DNA of 64,000 nt from Bradyrhizobium erythrophlei (GCF_900129505.1 NZ_LT670818.1:8651001-8715000); one strand, 5' to 3'. Shown: positions 27,973 to 37,039, counted from the first letter of the stretch. The notes: a model not told the origin generated them from the letters alone. Translations and numbers: made by a program.

Positions 27973-29139
27973 ATGATTTTTTTGACTTATGATTTCGTGT
28001 GGTTCGCCCTGACATTTCTTGGTGTCTACTCACTCACACGATGGCCGCAGGCGCGCCTTTTGCTGTTGATCGCAGCCGGCGTTTGGTTTCAGGCATTTTA
28101 TGGCGGTGTCGCGAGCCTATCGGTCGTCCTGGTCCTTTCGGCAATCTCATATGCAGCGGCCCTGACGGAAAACAAAACTATCATTGGAACAGCAATAGCG
28201 GCGTGCGTTGTAACATTGCTATATTGCAAGTACATGCTGTTTCTGGCGAGCAGTCTTTTGGCGCCGTTTTTACCTGTAAGCACAGGCGCCATAGAATCCT
28301 GGTTGCCCTCGGTTATCCCACTCGGTATCAGCTTTTTTACGTTCGAGTTCGTGCATTATTTGGTTGACGTGTATCGCGGTGACACTCCCGTCAGAAGTAT
28401 CCGCGACTTCGCAAGCTTCGTACTCTTCTGGCCAACGATGATTTCCGGACCGATCAAGCGATACCAGAAATTCATCCCTGCAATGCATCACGGCATAAAA
28501 ACCCAATCGAGCTCCGACGCCATGCAGGGTCTCATCCGCATCGCCATCGGGCTTACAAAGAAGTGGGGAGCCGACAATCTTACTGGCTTGATTAATTACG
28601 CTGAGCCTAACTTGCATCAGCAACCATTGGCGTTGCGCTGGATATTCCTCATCGCAATCGCCGCCAGAATTCTTCTCGACTTTAGCGGGTATAGCGACAT
28701 GGCGATCGGCTATGCCAAGGTCATGGGCATCACGGTGCCCGAAAACTTCAACTGGCCATATCTAGCGAGGTCGCCGATCGAATTCTGGCAGCGCTGGCAC
28801 ATGTCACTCAGTCTGTGGATTCGAGATTACGTATATATCCCACTAGGCGGCAACCGTCTGGGCGTTCCGCGCAGGATTGTAAATGCTCTCGCCGCAATGA
28901 CCATCTGCGGGTTCTGGCACGGCGCCGCGTGGAATTTCGCGGTATGGGGATTTTACCATGGAATCGGGCTGGCTACCGCTGCCGGGCTGCAGCGCGCATT
29001 CTCTGAGACAACACCAGGGCCTGTGGTCAGCTTCGCCGGTTGGTTAGCAACGATGATCTTCGTCTCGGTCGGGTGGCTACTGTTCTTCTACCCAATCGAT
29101 AAGGCGGTTACGATCGCGAAGATGCTGGTGATACCATGA
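27973..29139 (+). CDS. MBOAT-family O-acyltransferase (AlgI/DltB-like)
   Basis: About 388 residues with ten or so transmembrane segments. Family motifs include PLGISFFTFEFVHYLVDVYRG, the FVLFWPTMISGPIKRY stretch, WQRWHMSLSLWIRDYVYIPLGG and the invariant catalytic histidine in CGFWHGAAWNFAVWG. It takes an acyl group across the inner membrane to modify a polysaccharide. Start chosen at the ATG 27973 with AGGA before it; an ATG two codons earlier touches that site. The gene overlaps the SGNH gene by ATGA, which in turn overlaps a 38-codon microprotein gene, so the three form a coupled operon. Confidence 0.93.
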   Translation: MIFLTYDFVWFALTFLGVYSLTRWPQARLLLLIAAGVWFQAFYGGVASLSVVLVLSAISYAAALTENKTIIGTAIAACVVTLLYCKYMLFLASSLLAPFLPVSTGAIESWLPSVIPLGISFFTFEFVHYLVDVYRGDTPVRSIRDFASFVLFWPTMISGPIKRYQKFIPAMHHGIKTQSSSDAMQGLIRIAIGLTKKWGADNLTGLINYAEPNLHQQPLALRWIFLIAIAARILLDFSGYSDMAIGYAKVMGITVPENFNWPYLARSPIEFWQRWHMSLSLWIRDYVYIPLGGNRLGVPRRIVNALAAMTICGFWHGAAWNFAVWGFYHGIGLATAAGLQRAFSETTPGPVVSFAGWLATMIFVSVGWLLFFYPIDKAVTIAKMLVIP

Positions 29140-30230
29140 AACCAATCCCATTCTTCCTGGGCCTGGTAATCGGGCTTTTTTCACTATCGATTGTCGGTTG
29201 GTCCATTCAAAATACGCCGCTGGCCCAAGGTTTTGTCCGATTTCATGCACATAACAATGCGGAGGCTGGCTTCCTGACGACCGCTGCCGAGTTGGCGACA
29301 ATTATAGATCAACAACCGCCACCACGCGCCTACATCATCGTTGGCGGCTCATCGGTTCTTAACGGAGTCGGGCAAAGTCGAGACCTCGTTTGGACTCGAC
29401 GTTTACAGAACCTCCTCGGCAAAGATTTTGTTGTTCTCAATTTTGCTAATCGTGCCGGTGGTCCGATAGACTTTGGATCTGTGGCGGCAGAGATGCTGTT
29501 GCGGCAACATCGCCCGGTCATTTATGTCGCAGACGCCAATGAAACGGTCTACGCCAACAACCCGCGGACTTCGTTCTACCGGCACATGCTTTTCGACGGC
29601 TGGCTCCGATCCTATTTATTGCCGTGGCCTCCACGTGATGCTTATCTGCGCTGGGCTGCATTTGATGGAGATGAAGGCGTGCGCAATGTTGCGCTTGGTG
29701 AATGGCTGAACTCGTTCCTGCGCTTCAACGAGCTTTGGAATTATATCACCTTCAACTTCGTGGGGCTGCAGTGGAATAATACGATGACCGCAAAATCCTT
29801 CTCTCCCTTCCGCCGGAGGTCAGACCCCGGATGGACGGCAAGATACGGGGGAAATAAGGAAGCTGAACTTGCGATCGTAGCAGCCCAGGCGGGACGACCG
29901 ATCGAGCGGATGATCGACTACGCGAGCTTGACCGAACAGTTCGTACCCTTACAACTTCGGTCGATAACACTGGTCGTAGTCGATCTCCTCAGTCCCTACT
30001 ATCTCGACATGCTCCCAGGGAGCCGTGAGGCTCTTTTGGCCAGGGCGACCGAGCAGCAGACGGCGATGCAGAAAATGGGCTTCAGCAAAGTGATGATCCC
30101 GGCCAAAGATTTTACCGCTGACGACTACGCAGATCGAGTGCATCTTTCGGTCGACGGCGGAGACAAATTGGCGGCGGCACTGGCGCCGGTCGTTCGGCAG
30201 ATGGCTTCGGATTTGGGGTATCTGCGATGA
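29136..30230 (+). CDS. SGNH/DltD-like periplasmic partner of the MBOAT protein
   Basis: 364 residues: an N-terminal membrane anchor (FFLGLVIGLFSLSIVGW, residues 6-22) and a periplasmic SGNH-hydrolase-like domain. The nucleophile block is IVGGSSVLNG (GSS at about 71-73) and the terminal Asp/His pair lies in DRVHLS (about D333 and H336). By analogy to DltD and AlgX/AlgJ it would accept the acyl group and deliver it to the glycan. Start and stop overlap their neighbours by ATGA on both sides. Confidence 0.85.
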   Translation: MKPIPFFLGLVIGLFSLSIVGWSIQNTPLAQGFVRFHAHNNAEAGFLTTAAELATIIDQQPPPRAYIIVGGSSVLNGVGQSRDLVWTRRLQNLLGKDFVVLNFANRAGGPIDFGSVAAEMLLRQHRPVIYVADANETVYANNPRTSFYRHMLFDGWLRSYLLPWPPRDAYLRWAAFDGDEGVRNVALGEWLNSFLRFNELWNYITFNFVGLQWNNTMTAKSFSPFRRRSDPGWTARYGGNKEAELAIVAAQAGRPIERMIDYASLTEQFVPLQLRSITLVVVDLLSPYYLDMLPGSREALLARATEQQTAMQKMGFSKVMIPAKDFTADDYADRVHLSVDGGDKLAAALAPVVRQMASDLGYLR

Positions 30231-30343
30231 CACTTCGAAGGGCGTTTTCTTTTTGCGCCGGCCTGGCCGTTGCCGTCGTCTTCCACTACGCACTTTATCG
30301 GATCGCGCAACCAGTGACACCGTTCATTTACGTCGTGTTTTAG
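30227..30343 (+). CDS. DltX-like membrane microprotein ending PFIYVVF
   Basis: 38 residues, start ATG overlapping the SGNH stop (ATGA at 30227-30230), stop TAG at 30341. It has a basic start (MTLRRAF), one hydrophobic helix (about residues 8-24, CAGLAVAVVFHYALY) and the C-terminus QPVTPFIYVVF. From memory, DltX of Gram-positive dlt operons is a similarly sized single-pass protein whose conserved end is FIYxxF (FIYNEF in Staphylococcus), proposed to carry the acyl group between MBOAT and SGNH proteins. The position right behind an MBOAT-SGNH pair supports that role. It is easily missed in annotation. Duplicated debris begins about 20 bases after the stop. Confidence 0.75.
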   Translation: MTLRRAFSFCAGLAVAVVFHYALYRIAQPVTPFIYVVF

Positions 30344-30365
30344 TACGCCGTTTGGTGCTTGAAAT

Positions 30366-30553
30366 GCTTTAAGTTCACCCAACCCCGCGCCATGGGCCGG
30401 AAGGTCAGCGACGAATTCACCGTCCCCCCGTGCAGGACTCATCACCGCGACATCCACAACGTCGGCGACGAGGCCGCCTGGTGGGAGAAGCGGGCCATCG
30501 ACCCCGTCGCCACGGCGCGGATGCTCTGGATTTCAACTAAGAGAATCGAATGA
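30366..30553 (+). pseudogene. Duplicated 3' end of the ERF-HNH gene (copy B)
   Basis: The 62 in-frame residues from KFTQPRAMGRKVSDEFTV to ARMLWISTKRIE are nearly identical to the end of the ERF-HNH gene at 25279-25461. The first zinc-binding half (CLICARS) is missing, so it is not functional. It starts abruptly downstream of the microprotein gene. Confidence 0.85.
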
Positions 30554-30735
30554 ACCGCACATTGCAACTATCGACATTAAAAATAAGCCGGTTACAAAAG
30601 TCCCGAAGCTTGGCCTTCACGCACGGTTTATTACGCTAACGGCAAAACGTACAGCCTCATTCAAAATGAATGAACAGTGGTCGTGTCGTACGCGGCATCC
30701 GAAATGATGGCATTGCCGCCCCGACGGCAGTGGCT
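30541..30735 (-). pseudogene. Remnant of the 3' end of a secreted metalloprotease gene (copy B)
   Basis: The DNA from 30541 to about 30725 matches 37313-37530 closely, including the non-coding bases after the HNH end and the last codons of the large secreted protein gene. Copy B lacks about 50 bases in the middle (after 30671). So a second copy of that gene once lay here. Confidence 0.7.
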
Positions 30736-30902
30736 CGGGATTTCGACCGACAGTCTTAATAAAGCAAAAGCCAGGTTTGGTAAAATCGGCCCAAGTCGCA
30801 CATCCGTGTACCCGTCGAGAAGCTGTCCCCCATGCTACCGACGGAAATCTTCGCGGGCATAGGGACAGGGACTGGAAATAGTCTCCATGTCGCTTCTTGG
30901 CA

Positions 30903-31628
30903 GTGCGCCCCGAAGGCGCGGATCACTAGTGGAGGAAGATTCCACCCAGAGAGTTGTCGATTGATCTGGTAGCTGACGAGCGGTTCGGCCGGGTAACCGG
31001 CAGGGCTGGAGCCTCGTGACAAAGGCCGCTTTTAGGCGGTTGAGCAATCCGGCGGGCCGTAACGTGAGTGAAGCCTGAGCAGGCCTCGAAAGTGACAATG
31101 CGGATGCCGACCCTCCTGCCATTTGGGGAAGGCTGTATGAGCGGGGAAGCAATCGACACGCGCACCCGCTCGATCCGCCGGGGTAGTGGGCACGGCACGT
31201 CGGAAAGGTGGTTCGGGTAATCGGGGGAGACCCGTCAAGGGTGAGGGTAGCGGCCTCAACGTCGCGAAAGGCGGCGGCCATGGCGGGAGTCGGACGGGGT
31301 CGTATGACCGTTGAAGCCGGGTAATGCTGGCTGAGGAAAGGGCCCCGACTTCTGGTGCGCTTTCGAAGATGGCGAGGTCGTGGTGATTGGCGATGAGCCT
31401 GCAAACACCATTAACGACAGGCGCCGCCGGAGATTGCTGTGTCGAGGGGCGAAGGAGAGTTACTCACTGCGCCGAAGCCGCGTGCGGTTAGTTTGCTCTC
31501 CGTGTGCCTCACGGTGAAGCCAGTCGGAGAGCCGGATGCCTTAATCGGGCACGTCCGGTTCGATGAGCGGGGATGGGAAACGGAGCGTTGCCGAATGGCC
31601 CAAGCTACCGCGCCCATCCTCGACTCTA
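30903..31628 (+). mobile_element. Group II intron without its maturase gene
   Basis: The stretch reads as bacterial group II intron RNA. It has a GTGCG-type 5' end (30903), then domain I sequence typical of Bradyrhizobium introns (GGCGGTTGAGCAATCCGGCG, CTGAGCAGGCCTCGAAAGTG, GCGGGAGTCGGACGGGGTCG). An apparent maturase start (ATGAGCCTGCAAACACC, 31394) follows and breaks off. Next comes the 3' end: a domain V hairpin at 31529-31561 (GAGCCGG ... CCGGTTC) and a domain VI-like stem ending near CTCTAC (31628). The 1.2-kb-plus reverse-transcriptase ORF is absent. The exact 5' boundary is inferred. It lies between the duplicated debris and the OafA-like gene. Confidence 0.75.
31529..31561 (+). ncRNA. 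Group II intron domain V
   Basis: 33-base hairpin with GAGCCGGATGC on the 5' side and GCACGTCCGGTTC on the 3' side, a terminal loop around TTAATC and the AGC catalytic triad near its base. This is the most conserved part of the intron. Confidence 0.75.
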
Positions 31629-31758
31629 CCCCCGAACCGGACATTCGGGCCGCCTCCTAGCGCCGGATTAAGCTCGAAAATTCGAGCGGACGAATTGGTC
31701 GGTTCATTGCTTGCTGTCGCAACATTGGCTAAAGCCTGATAACCATCCAAATCGCCAA

Positions 31759-33738
31759 ATGACTGCACCGATCAACACAACTACTCTCGACCACAACTAT
31801 CGCCCCGATATCGACGGATTGCGGGCGATGGCTGTGCTTTCGGTGGTGGTCTTTCACGCGTTCCCTGATGAAGCGTGGCTTCCTGGCGGCTTTGTTGGCG
31901 TAGACGTGTTTTTCGTCATCTCCGGATATCTCATCTCGAAAATCCTGTTCAGTGAAATCGAGCAGCACCGGTTCTCCATAGCGAGCTTTTATGGGCGCCG
32001 CATCAGGCGCATCTTTCCCGCCCTCGCCGTCTGCCTCGCCGCGGTGCTGGTATATGGTTTCGTCGTGTTGGTGCCCTCGGAACTTGCTCAACTCGGCAAG
32101 CAAGTCTTTTTCGGGGCCAGCTTCCTGTCCAACTTCGCACTCTGGAGCGAGAGCGGATATTTTGACAGGGCCGCTACTTCAAAGCCGCTACTGCATCTTT
32201 GGTCTTTGGGCATTGAGGAGCAGTTCTATATCCTCTGGCCACCGCTGCTTTGGATCGCCTTCACACTAAAGGCCGCGATCGGGCGATTGATAGTTGGGCT
32301 GCTGGTGGCTTCCTTTTCGGTCAATATCGCGCTCTCGCTCACTGACATGTCGAGCGATTTCTACCTGCCGATCTCGCGCTTCTGGGAACTGCTGGCCGGT
32401 GCAGCACTGGCTTGGCGCCGGGATATCAATCTCAAAGCGGGCCTGAAGCAGGTAATTTCATTGGCGGGCATGGCAGCCATCTTGATGTCCGCGAGATTGT
32501 TTGCTTCGGAGATGCGCTATCCCGGCTGGCTCGCTTTGCTGCCCGTGGCGGGTTCGGTTGCGGTCATCCTGGCCGGATCAAATGCCGTTGTTAATAAAAC
32601 CATTCTTTCAAATCGCGTCGCGGTGTCCATAGGGCTTATCAGCTATCCTCTATACCTATGGCACTGGCCACTGATCGCCTTCTCTTATGTTATCCGAGGG
32701 AAGCCCCCGACCTCTTTTATGGCCTTCGGAATTGTGATCGCGAGCTTGCTGTTAGCCTGGGCCACATACCGTTTCATTGAACGCCCTGTTCGCCTTAGTT
32801 CTAATCGCTTGCGACGCACTTACATTGTCGCGGCCTGCGTCGCCGTGCTTGGTGCTTGTGGCTTGGCGGTATGGGTCACAGGTGGTGTGCCGCAACGTTT
32901 TACCGCCAACCTCGATCTGGAAAAGATGAACGCCGCCACTCTCGACGAGATCTACGCGCCGACGAAGGGCATGAACGTTCTTGCGTATAATAGCCGCGGA
33001 TATTCCATGGTGGCTCAAATCGGCCAGGGCGCTCGCAAAGTAGCACTGGCTGGCGACAGTACGATGTTTCACTACGGCCCTCGTTTGCAGCAACTCGCAG
33101 ACGAAGGGCGGTTAGCGGTCCGTGCTTATTTCGTCACAGGCCCAGCATGCCCGTTGGTGCCTGGTGTGATCGCCCGCGATTTATATGCATACTGCGACAA
33201 CGTCGCGAACAGATTGTCGGAACTGGTACAAAGAGAGAAGGTGCAAACGGTCGTTATCGGTCCTCATTATTCGCCCAGGAAAAATGCCTTCATCGAACGG
33301 GAGGGCAAGTCTATTCCTCTGGATGGGGAAGAGGAAGGGAGGCGTGCTTTTTATGCCAACCTCGAAGATTATGTTCGCGAACTGAAGCTGAACGCGACAG
33401 TTTACCTCGTGCTAGGTACGCCGCAGTCTCCCACAGGCCTAAACCCTCAACGTATGGTCACGCGAGGTGTCACCGGGATTCGCGTCGATCCGAATGCTGA
33501 GAAGTCCGTGCCGATTGCCGACTTGCGCGCGGTTTATGCTCGACATGACGCTGATCTGCGTGCCGTCGCGGAACGCACCGGAGCAAAGCTGCTAGATGTC
33601 TTTCCCGACGTCTGCGGGAACGGTGAAATGTGCTCACCTTTTTTCGGAGCACGCGAGCCAAAATTTACAGACGGTGTCCATCTGCGTCCTGTCTTCGTAC
33701 GGGAGCACTTGCACTTCCTCGATTTTTTATTGATGTAG
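31759..33738 (+). CDS. OafA-type acyltransferase with fused SGNH domain
   Basis: About 659 residues from the ATG at 31759. The AT3 domain (residues about 10-370) has YRPDIDGLRAMAVLSVVVFHA, GGFVGVDVFFVISGYLI, RRIRRIFPAL and LLHLWSLGIEEQFYILWP. The periplasmic C-terminal domain is of SGNH type, with KVALAGDSTMFHYG (nucleophile Ser) and FTDGVHLRPVF (Asp/His). It acetylates O-antigen or exopolysaccharide sugars with transfer and delivery in one chain. The longer frame to 31711 runs into intron-proximal sequence. It is a single gene, 130 bases after the intron. Confidence 0.93.
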   Translation: MTAPINTTTLDHNYRPDIDGLRAMAVLSVVVFHAFPDEAWLPGGFVGVDVFFVISGYLISKILFSEIEQHRFSIASFYGRRIRRIFPALAVCLAAVLVYGFVVLVPSELAQLGKQVFFGASFLSNFALWSESGYFDRAATSKPLLHLWSLGIEEQFYILWPPLLWIAFTLKAAIGRLIVGLLVASFSVNIALSLTDMSSDFYLPISRFWELLAGAALAWRRDINLKAGLKQVISLAGMAAILMSARLFASEMRYPGWLALLPVAGSVAVILAGSNAVVNKTILSNRVAVSIGLISYPLYLWHWPLIAFSYVIRGKPPTSFMAFGIVIASLLLAWATYRFIERPVRLSSNRLRRTYIVAACVAVLGACGLAVWVTGGVPQRFTANLDLEKMNAATLDEIYAPTKGMNVLAYNSRGYSMVAQIGQGARKVALAGDSTMFHYGPRLQQLADEGRLAVRAYFVTGPACPLVPGVIARDLYAYCDNVANRLSELVQREKVQTVVIGPHYSPRKNAFIEREGKSIPLDGEEEGRRAFYANLEDYVRELKLNATVYLVLGTPQSPTGLNPQRMVTRGVTGIRVDPNAEKSVPIADLRAVYARHDADLRAVAERTGAKLLDVFPDVCGNGEMCSPFFGAREPKFTDGVHLRPVFVREHLHFLDFLLM

Positions 33739-34005
33739 TTGTCTCCCGCCTTCCCGGAATGTCCGAAGATGACACCAAACGGACATGGCGACGCAGTTGC
33801 TCGTTCGCTGTTGAGCGATGAGCGAATCTACCTCGGACGCGGTTAGAGGTCCGATGACCGTTCTCGGACTTCCCGGCATGCCCCTGCGCATTTCAGTGGA
33901 AAACTGGCTCCGGCTGCCATATTCCGATGGCAAGCTGGATCTCCCACATTCAGGGAATCGCGCCCCGAAGTCGGGCAGCCGATCGGACGCCGTGGGTGGC
34001 AGAGC

Positions 34006-35172
34006 ATGCAAAAAGCAAAAAAGCTGAAGGAATATTATGCGCGCCTTCCAAATATTGAACGCGCGCGACACGCCGCGATCGAATACGCCGTAGACCCGAG
34101 TCATGAGGAACTAGCAGCCATACTCGGAAGCGCCCCGCAGATTTTTGCAGACGAAGGCGTGCTGGGCTCCGCGTTTGCTTCCGAATTGAAGAATATACCA
34201 GGAGCGCAGATTATTCCTCTGAAAGCAGGCGAAGCGTTGAAGTCTGCTGGTTTCGTCAAGCAGATCCTTGGCACGATCGACCAACGCGGGAGCGGAAACC
34301 TTATCATCTTCGGTGGGGGCACGATTATAAATCTAATAAATTACGCGGTCGCGACTTTTCGCGAAGCCGGAACTGAATCGCGATTTTCCCGTAAGTTGAT
34401 AATTCTGCCGACAAACAGCATGTCGATCGCAGACGTTGCATATGGAAGCCTTGGTCTTTTGAACGATGACGATAACAACCTTAAAAATGCAAAGAGGAAA
34501 GTTATCGACCCGGATATGATCATTTTGTGCGAGGCGGTTTTGGCGGGTGGCGACGATCAGATGCAGAAGGAGGGGCTTGTTGAGACATTGAAGCATTGCC
34601 TACTTCAGGACAGGCAAACCGTTTCCGCCGTCTTGGAGGTGCTAGGGTCACCAACCTACGACTACCGCCAAGTATTCGATTTGGCCGCCTGGGGATTGAA
34701 ACTGAAGGCAGATGTTGTAGCATCCGCGCATGCGAATCCCGGAACGAATGTGGAGCTCGCAAAAAATTATGGTCACCTCCACGCGACTGTAATTGAAGAG
34801 AGCTACGAGTTCGGCGCCTTACATGGTGATTGCGTGATCATCGGACTGATCATAGACCTCAAGCTTGCCGGCGAGTATGGACTGGCGCGCGATCTAAAAG
34901 ACTCTCTCAACGGAAAACTTAGGGACCGCATTGCGGCGGTTATGAATAAACTGCCTATCGCAGAGCTGGACGCGTTTTATGGACGAGCCCGTCGATTTAG
35001 ACGAACTGACGGGTTATTCGATGTCATCGAATTACCGGAACATGGTGATTATCAGCTGTTCGATGACTTCAGTGGATTCCGCACGGCTGCCGTCGACCTG
35101 CAATCAATAAAGGGAGAGCTTCAATCGCTTAGATGCGCACTGTGCTCGGTAAATCAAAACAAAGTGGAATGA
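34006..35172 (+). CDS. Dehydroquinate-synthase-like sugar-phosphate cyclase (diverged)
   Basis: 388 residues related to AroB/2-deoxy-scyllo-inosose synthases. The NAD-binding GGGTIINLINYAV is at about 103. A lysine-containing ILPTNSMSIADVAYGS replaces PTTLLAqvDssvGGK, and the metal ligands appear kept: E193 in GLVETLKH, H257 in NYGHLHATVIEE, H273 in LHGDCVIIG. In AroB these bind zinc and drive cyclisation of a heptulosonate phosphate. Here the several family-breaking substitutions and the location among polysaccharide genes suggest another substrate, perhaps a cyclitol component. True AroB is not excluded. Confidence 0.75.
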   Translation: MQKAKKLKEYYARLPNIERARHAAIEYAVDPSHEELAAILGSAPQIFADEGVLGSAFASELKNIPGAQIIPLKAGEALKSAGFVKQILGTIDQRGSGNLIIFGGGTIINLINYAVATFREAGTESRFSRKLIILPTNSMSIADVAYGSLGLLNDDDNNLKNAKRKVIDPDMIILCEAVLAGGDDQMQKEGLVETLKHCLLQDRQTVSAVLEVLGSPTYDYRQVFDLAAWGLKLKADVVASAHANPGTNVELAKNYGHLHATVIEESYEFGALHGDCVIIGLIIDLKLAGEYGLARDLKDSLNGKLRDRIAAVMNKLPIAELDAFYGRARRFRRTDGLFDVIELPEHGDYQLFDDFSGFRTAAVDLQSIKGELQSLRCALCSVNQNKVE

Positions 35173-35463
35173 TCACAACGCCAGCAGTTCAGGCCGCGCG
35201 CGAGATCGAGAATCGATCGTGCTTGAGAGGTGGCCGCGCGCTCACCGCTAGTTTGCGGCTGCTCAATCTAGCACCTCATATTCGAATGCCACGTCTTCAG
35301 GATCGTTCTTCTGGAACCACCCGTCCGCGGCCTTTGGATCGGCGAAGGCTTGATGTGGTCGGGATGGCCGACTTGATATCGAGGCAAGGTGGCTATCTGC
35401 AAGAAAAAGCCACCATCCATTTCTAAAGTGCCGCTGCTATCTCGAAGAGGAGGCGCATAAATC

Positions 35464-35592
35464 ATGGACGCTCTCTTTTGGTATTCTGGGGTCGCCGCGT
35501 GGTTATTGATCGCGCTCGTCAGCGCGTCGATACTTGCTGCTGAGGTCAACGATCGTGTCAGGAGGCGGGTCCTTAAGTCCACGATCACGTGA
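35464..35592 (+). CDS. Putative 42-residue membrane protein
   Basis: ATG at 35464 is preceded by GAGGAGG about 12 bases upstream. The product is a short N-terminus, one hydrophobic helix (WLLIALVSASILAAEV) and a basic tail (RVRRRVLK). A CCTTAAG / CTTAAGG hairpin with a TTTT tail follows the stop. No family recognised. Confidence 0.4.
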   Translation: MDALFWYSGVAAWLLIALVSASILAAEVNDRVRRRVLKSTIT

Positions 35593-35608
35593 TGCCTTAA
35601 GGTTTTAG
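35571..35608 (+). terminator. Candidate terminator behind the 42-residue ORF
   Basis: CCTTAAG (35571-35577) pairs with CTTAAGG (35596-35602), enclosing a CACGTG-containing loop; TTTTAG follows. Confidence 0.4.
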
Positions 35609-36147
35609 GGGCTTCCAAAAGGTCACAATCGACATTATCGCGCCGGATATTCTGATCTGCCCCGGACAACTGCTGAGCATGAGTAAACATTATTGCCAGC
35701 AGCGGTACAGTCTTGAACCGTCTCTCGACCAACCCAAAAGGGTACGGCGAAAACAACCAGAACGAAAATTGCTACGCAAGAAATACCATTTTTGCCCATA
35801 GGTGAAGTCTCGGGTAGTGGTTTCGCCACGTCAGAAGCGGCGGGCCCGCGGATTCCGCATCGCCCGGGCCGGTAAGGTCAATAGGACCGGACGGCCACGG
35901 CGGGCCGCCGATCAGCCGGCGCCGCGGATGGCGGCGTTATCCCCATGTTGGCGCCGAATCTCGCTGTACGGAACGCCACCTGTCATCATAAGAGCGCTCG
36001 ACATCCCGCTCAGTGTTTCAATCCGTTTCTGACCTAAACATAGTTTAACTCGCGCTCTTCATCGAGGGGTTTTTAGATACGACTCGACTCGCAGCGGCGC
36101 CGTTGGACACGGGCCGTTGCTGTTTTAGTAGAGGCGAGCGGGCTGCG
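35609..36147. other. Gene-poor stretch
   Basis: About 540 bases. A minus-strand frame at 35635-35799 (MGKNGISCVAIFVLVVF start, then a tail with two cysteines) could be a small exported protein, but it has no ribosome-binding site. Nothing else is recognisable. Confidence 0.3.
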
Positions 36148-36906
36148 ATGGTGTTGGATGATCTCGGACTCATTTTTGTTCACATCACTCGAACCGGCGG
36201 AACTAGCATCGAGGTCGCCTTAGCCGGTCAAGATTGGTGGCAGCTTTCGCCGCAGACAAAACATTTGAGTGCTCACCAAATCCGCATTCAGGTCGGCGAG
36301 CAGAAGTGGTCCGACTATTTTAAGTTCAGCATCGTTCGAAACCCCTGGGATCGGGTGGTGTCAATGTTTGCTACTGGTTGGTGGATGGATGACGATCGAC
36401 AACTATGTGCCGAGGCCGAGTTTGAAGTTTTTATAAAGAACCTCGCTCCGCATCCGCACGAAATCTACTCGAGCTTGATGTACTCGGAAATTATCAACGA
36501 AAAGCTCGACATGACTATTCGGTATGAGGCACTTCAGCAGGGCTTCGATGAGGTGTGCGAAGCGATCAACAAACCAACCATACTTCTCGGTAGAGAGGAA
36601 TCCAGGGAGAGGCTCCACTATTCCACGTACTACACCGATACAACGCGCCGGCTCGTGGGCAAGTTATTTAAGCAGGATATTGAAGACTATCAGTACGTGT
36701 TCGAGCACAAAGATAGCTTCAGTCACACCGAACTGACCTCGCTTTGCGAGGCCGCGATCAAGCGCCGACCACCGCCGCCGGTCCCTCCAGTAAAGGAAGC
36801 ATCTGATCGCCTTTTATGGCTTGGACCAAAACTATCCGTGGCGGCGACCAGGCTGTTGCGACAGGCCCGAAGCAGTCTGATTACGGACCGTGCTCGGGGC
36901 ACATGA
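36148..36906 (+). CDS. Sulfotransferase family protein
   Basis: About 252 residues from the ATG at 36148 (MVLDDLGLIFVHITRTGG). The PAPS 5'-phosphosulfate loop is VHITRTGGTSIE (normally K-x-G-x-T; here R-T-G-G-T) and the 3'-phosphate motif is FKFSIVRNPWDRVVSMF. Such enzymes move sulfate from PAPS to sugars, consistent with a sulfated surface polysaccharide or Nod-like glycolipid. It is isolated between gene-poor stretches. A PAPS-synthesising locus is not in the window. Confidence 0.85.
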   Translation: MVLDDLGLIFVHITRTGGTSIEVALAGQDWWQLSPQTKHLSAHQIRIQVGEQKWSDYFKFSIVRNPWDRVVSMFATGWWMDDDRQLCAEAEFEVFIKNLAPHPHEIYSSLMYSEIINEKLDMTIRYEALQQGFDEVCEAINKPTILLGREESRERLHYSTYYTDTTRRLVGKLFKQDIEDYQYVFEHKDSFSHTELTSLCEAAIKRRPPPPVPPVKEASDRLLWLGPKLSVAATRLLRQARSSLITDRARGT

Positions 36907-37039
36907 TCAAGCTGACCGAAATGCATGAGATTACGATCGAACCTAAGATGGCCCGATAACTCTTTTGCCGATCACAGTGGCCATCGAACTGACGACGCCG
37001 CCGAACATGAGAACTTGCAGTTTCTCTAACTCCGGTACT

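Noticed and set aside
31439..31660. 73-codon frame often translated as a protein (SVCLTVKPVGEPDAL)
   Set aside because: It is the 3' part of a group II intron RNA, not a gene.
35268..35756. 162-codon minus frame
   Set aside because: It is antisense to the better-supported 42-residue ORF and lacks any motif.
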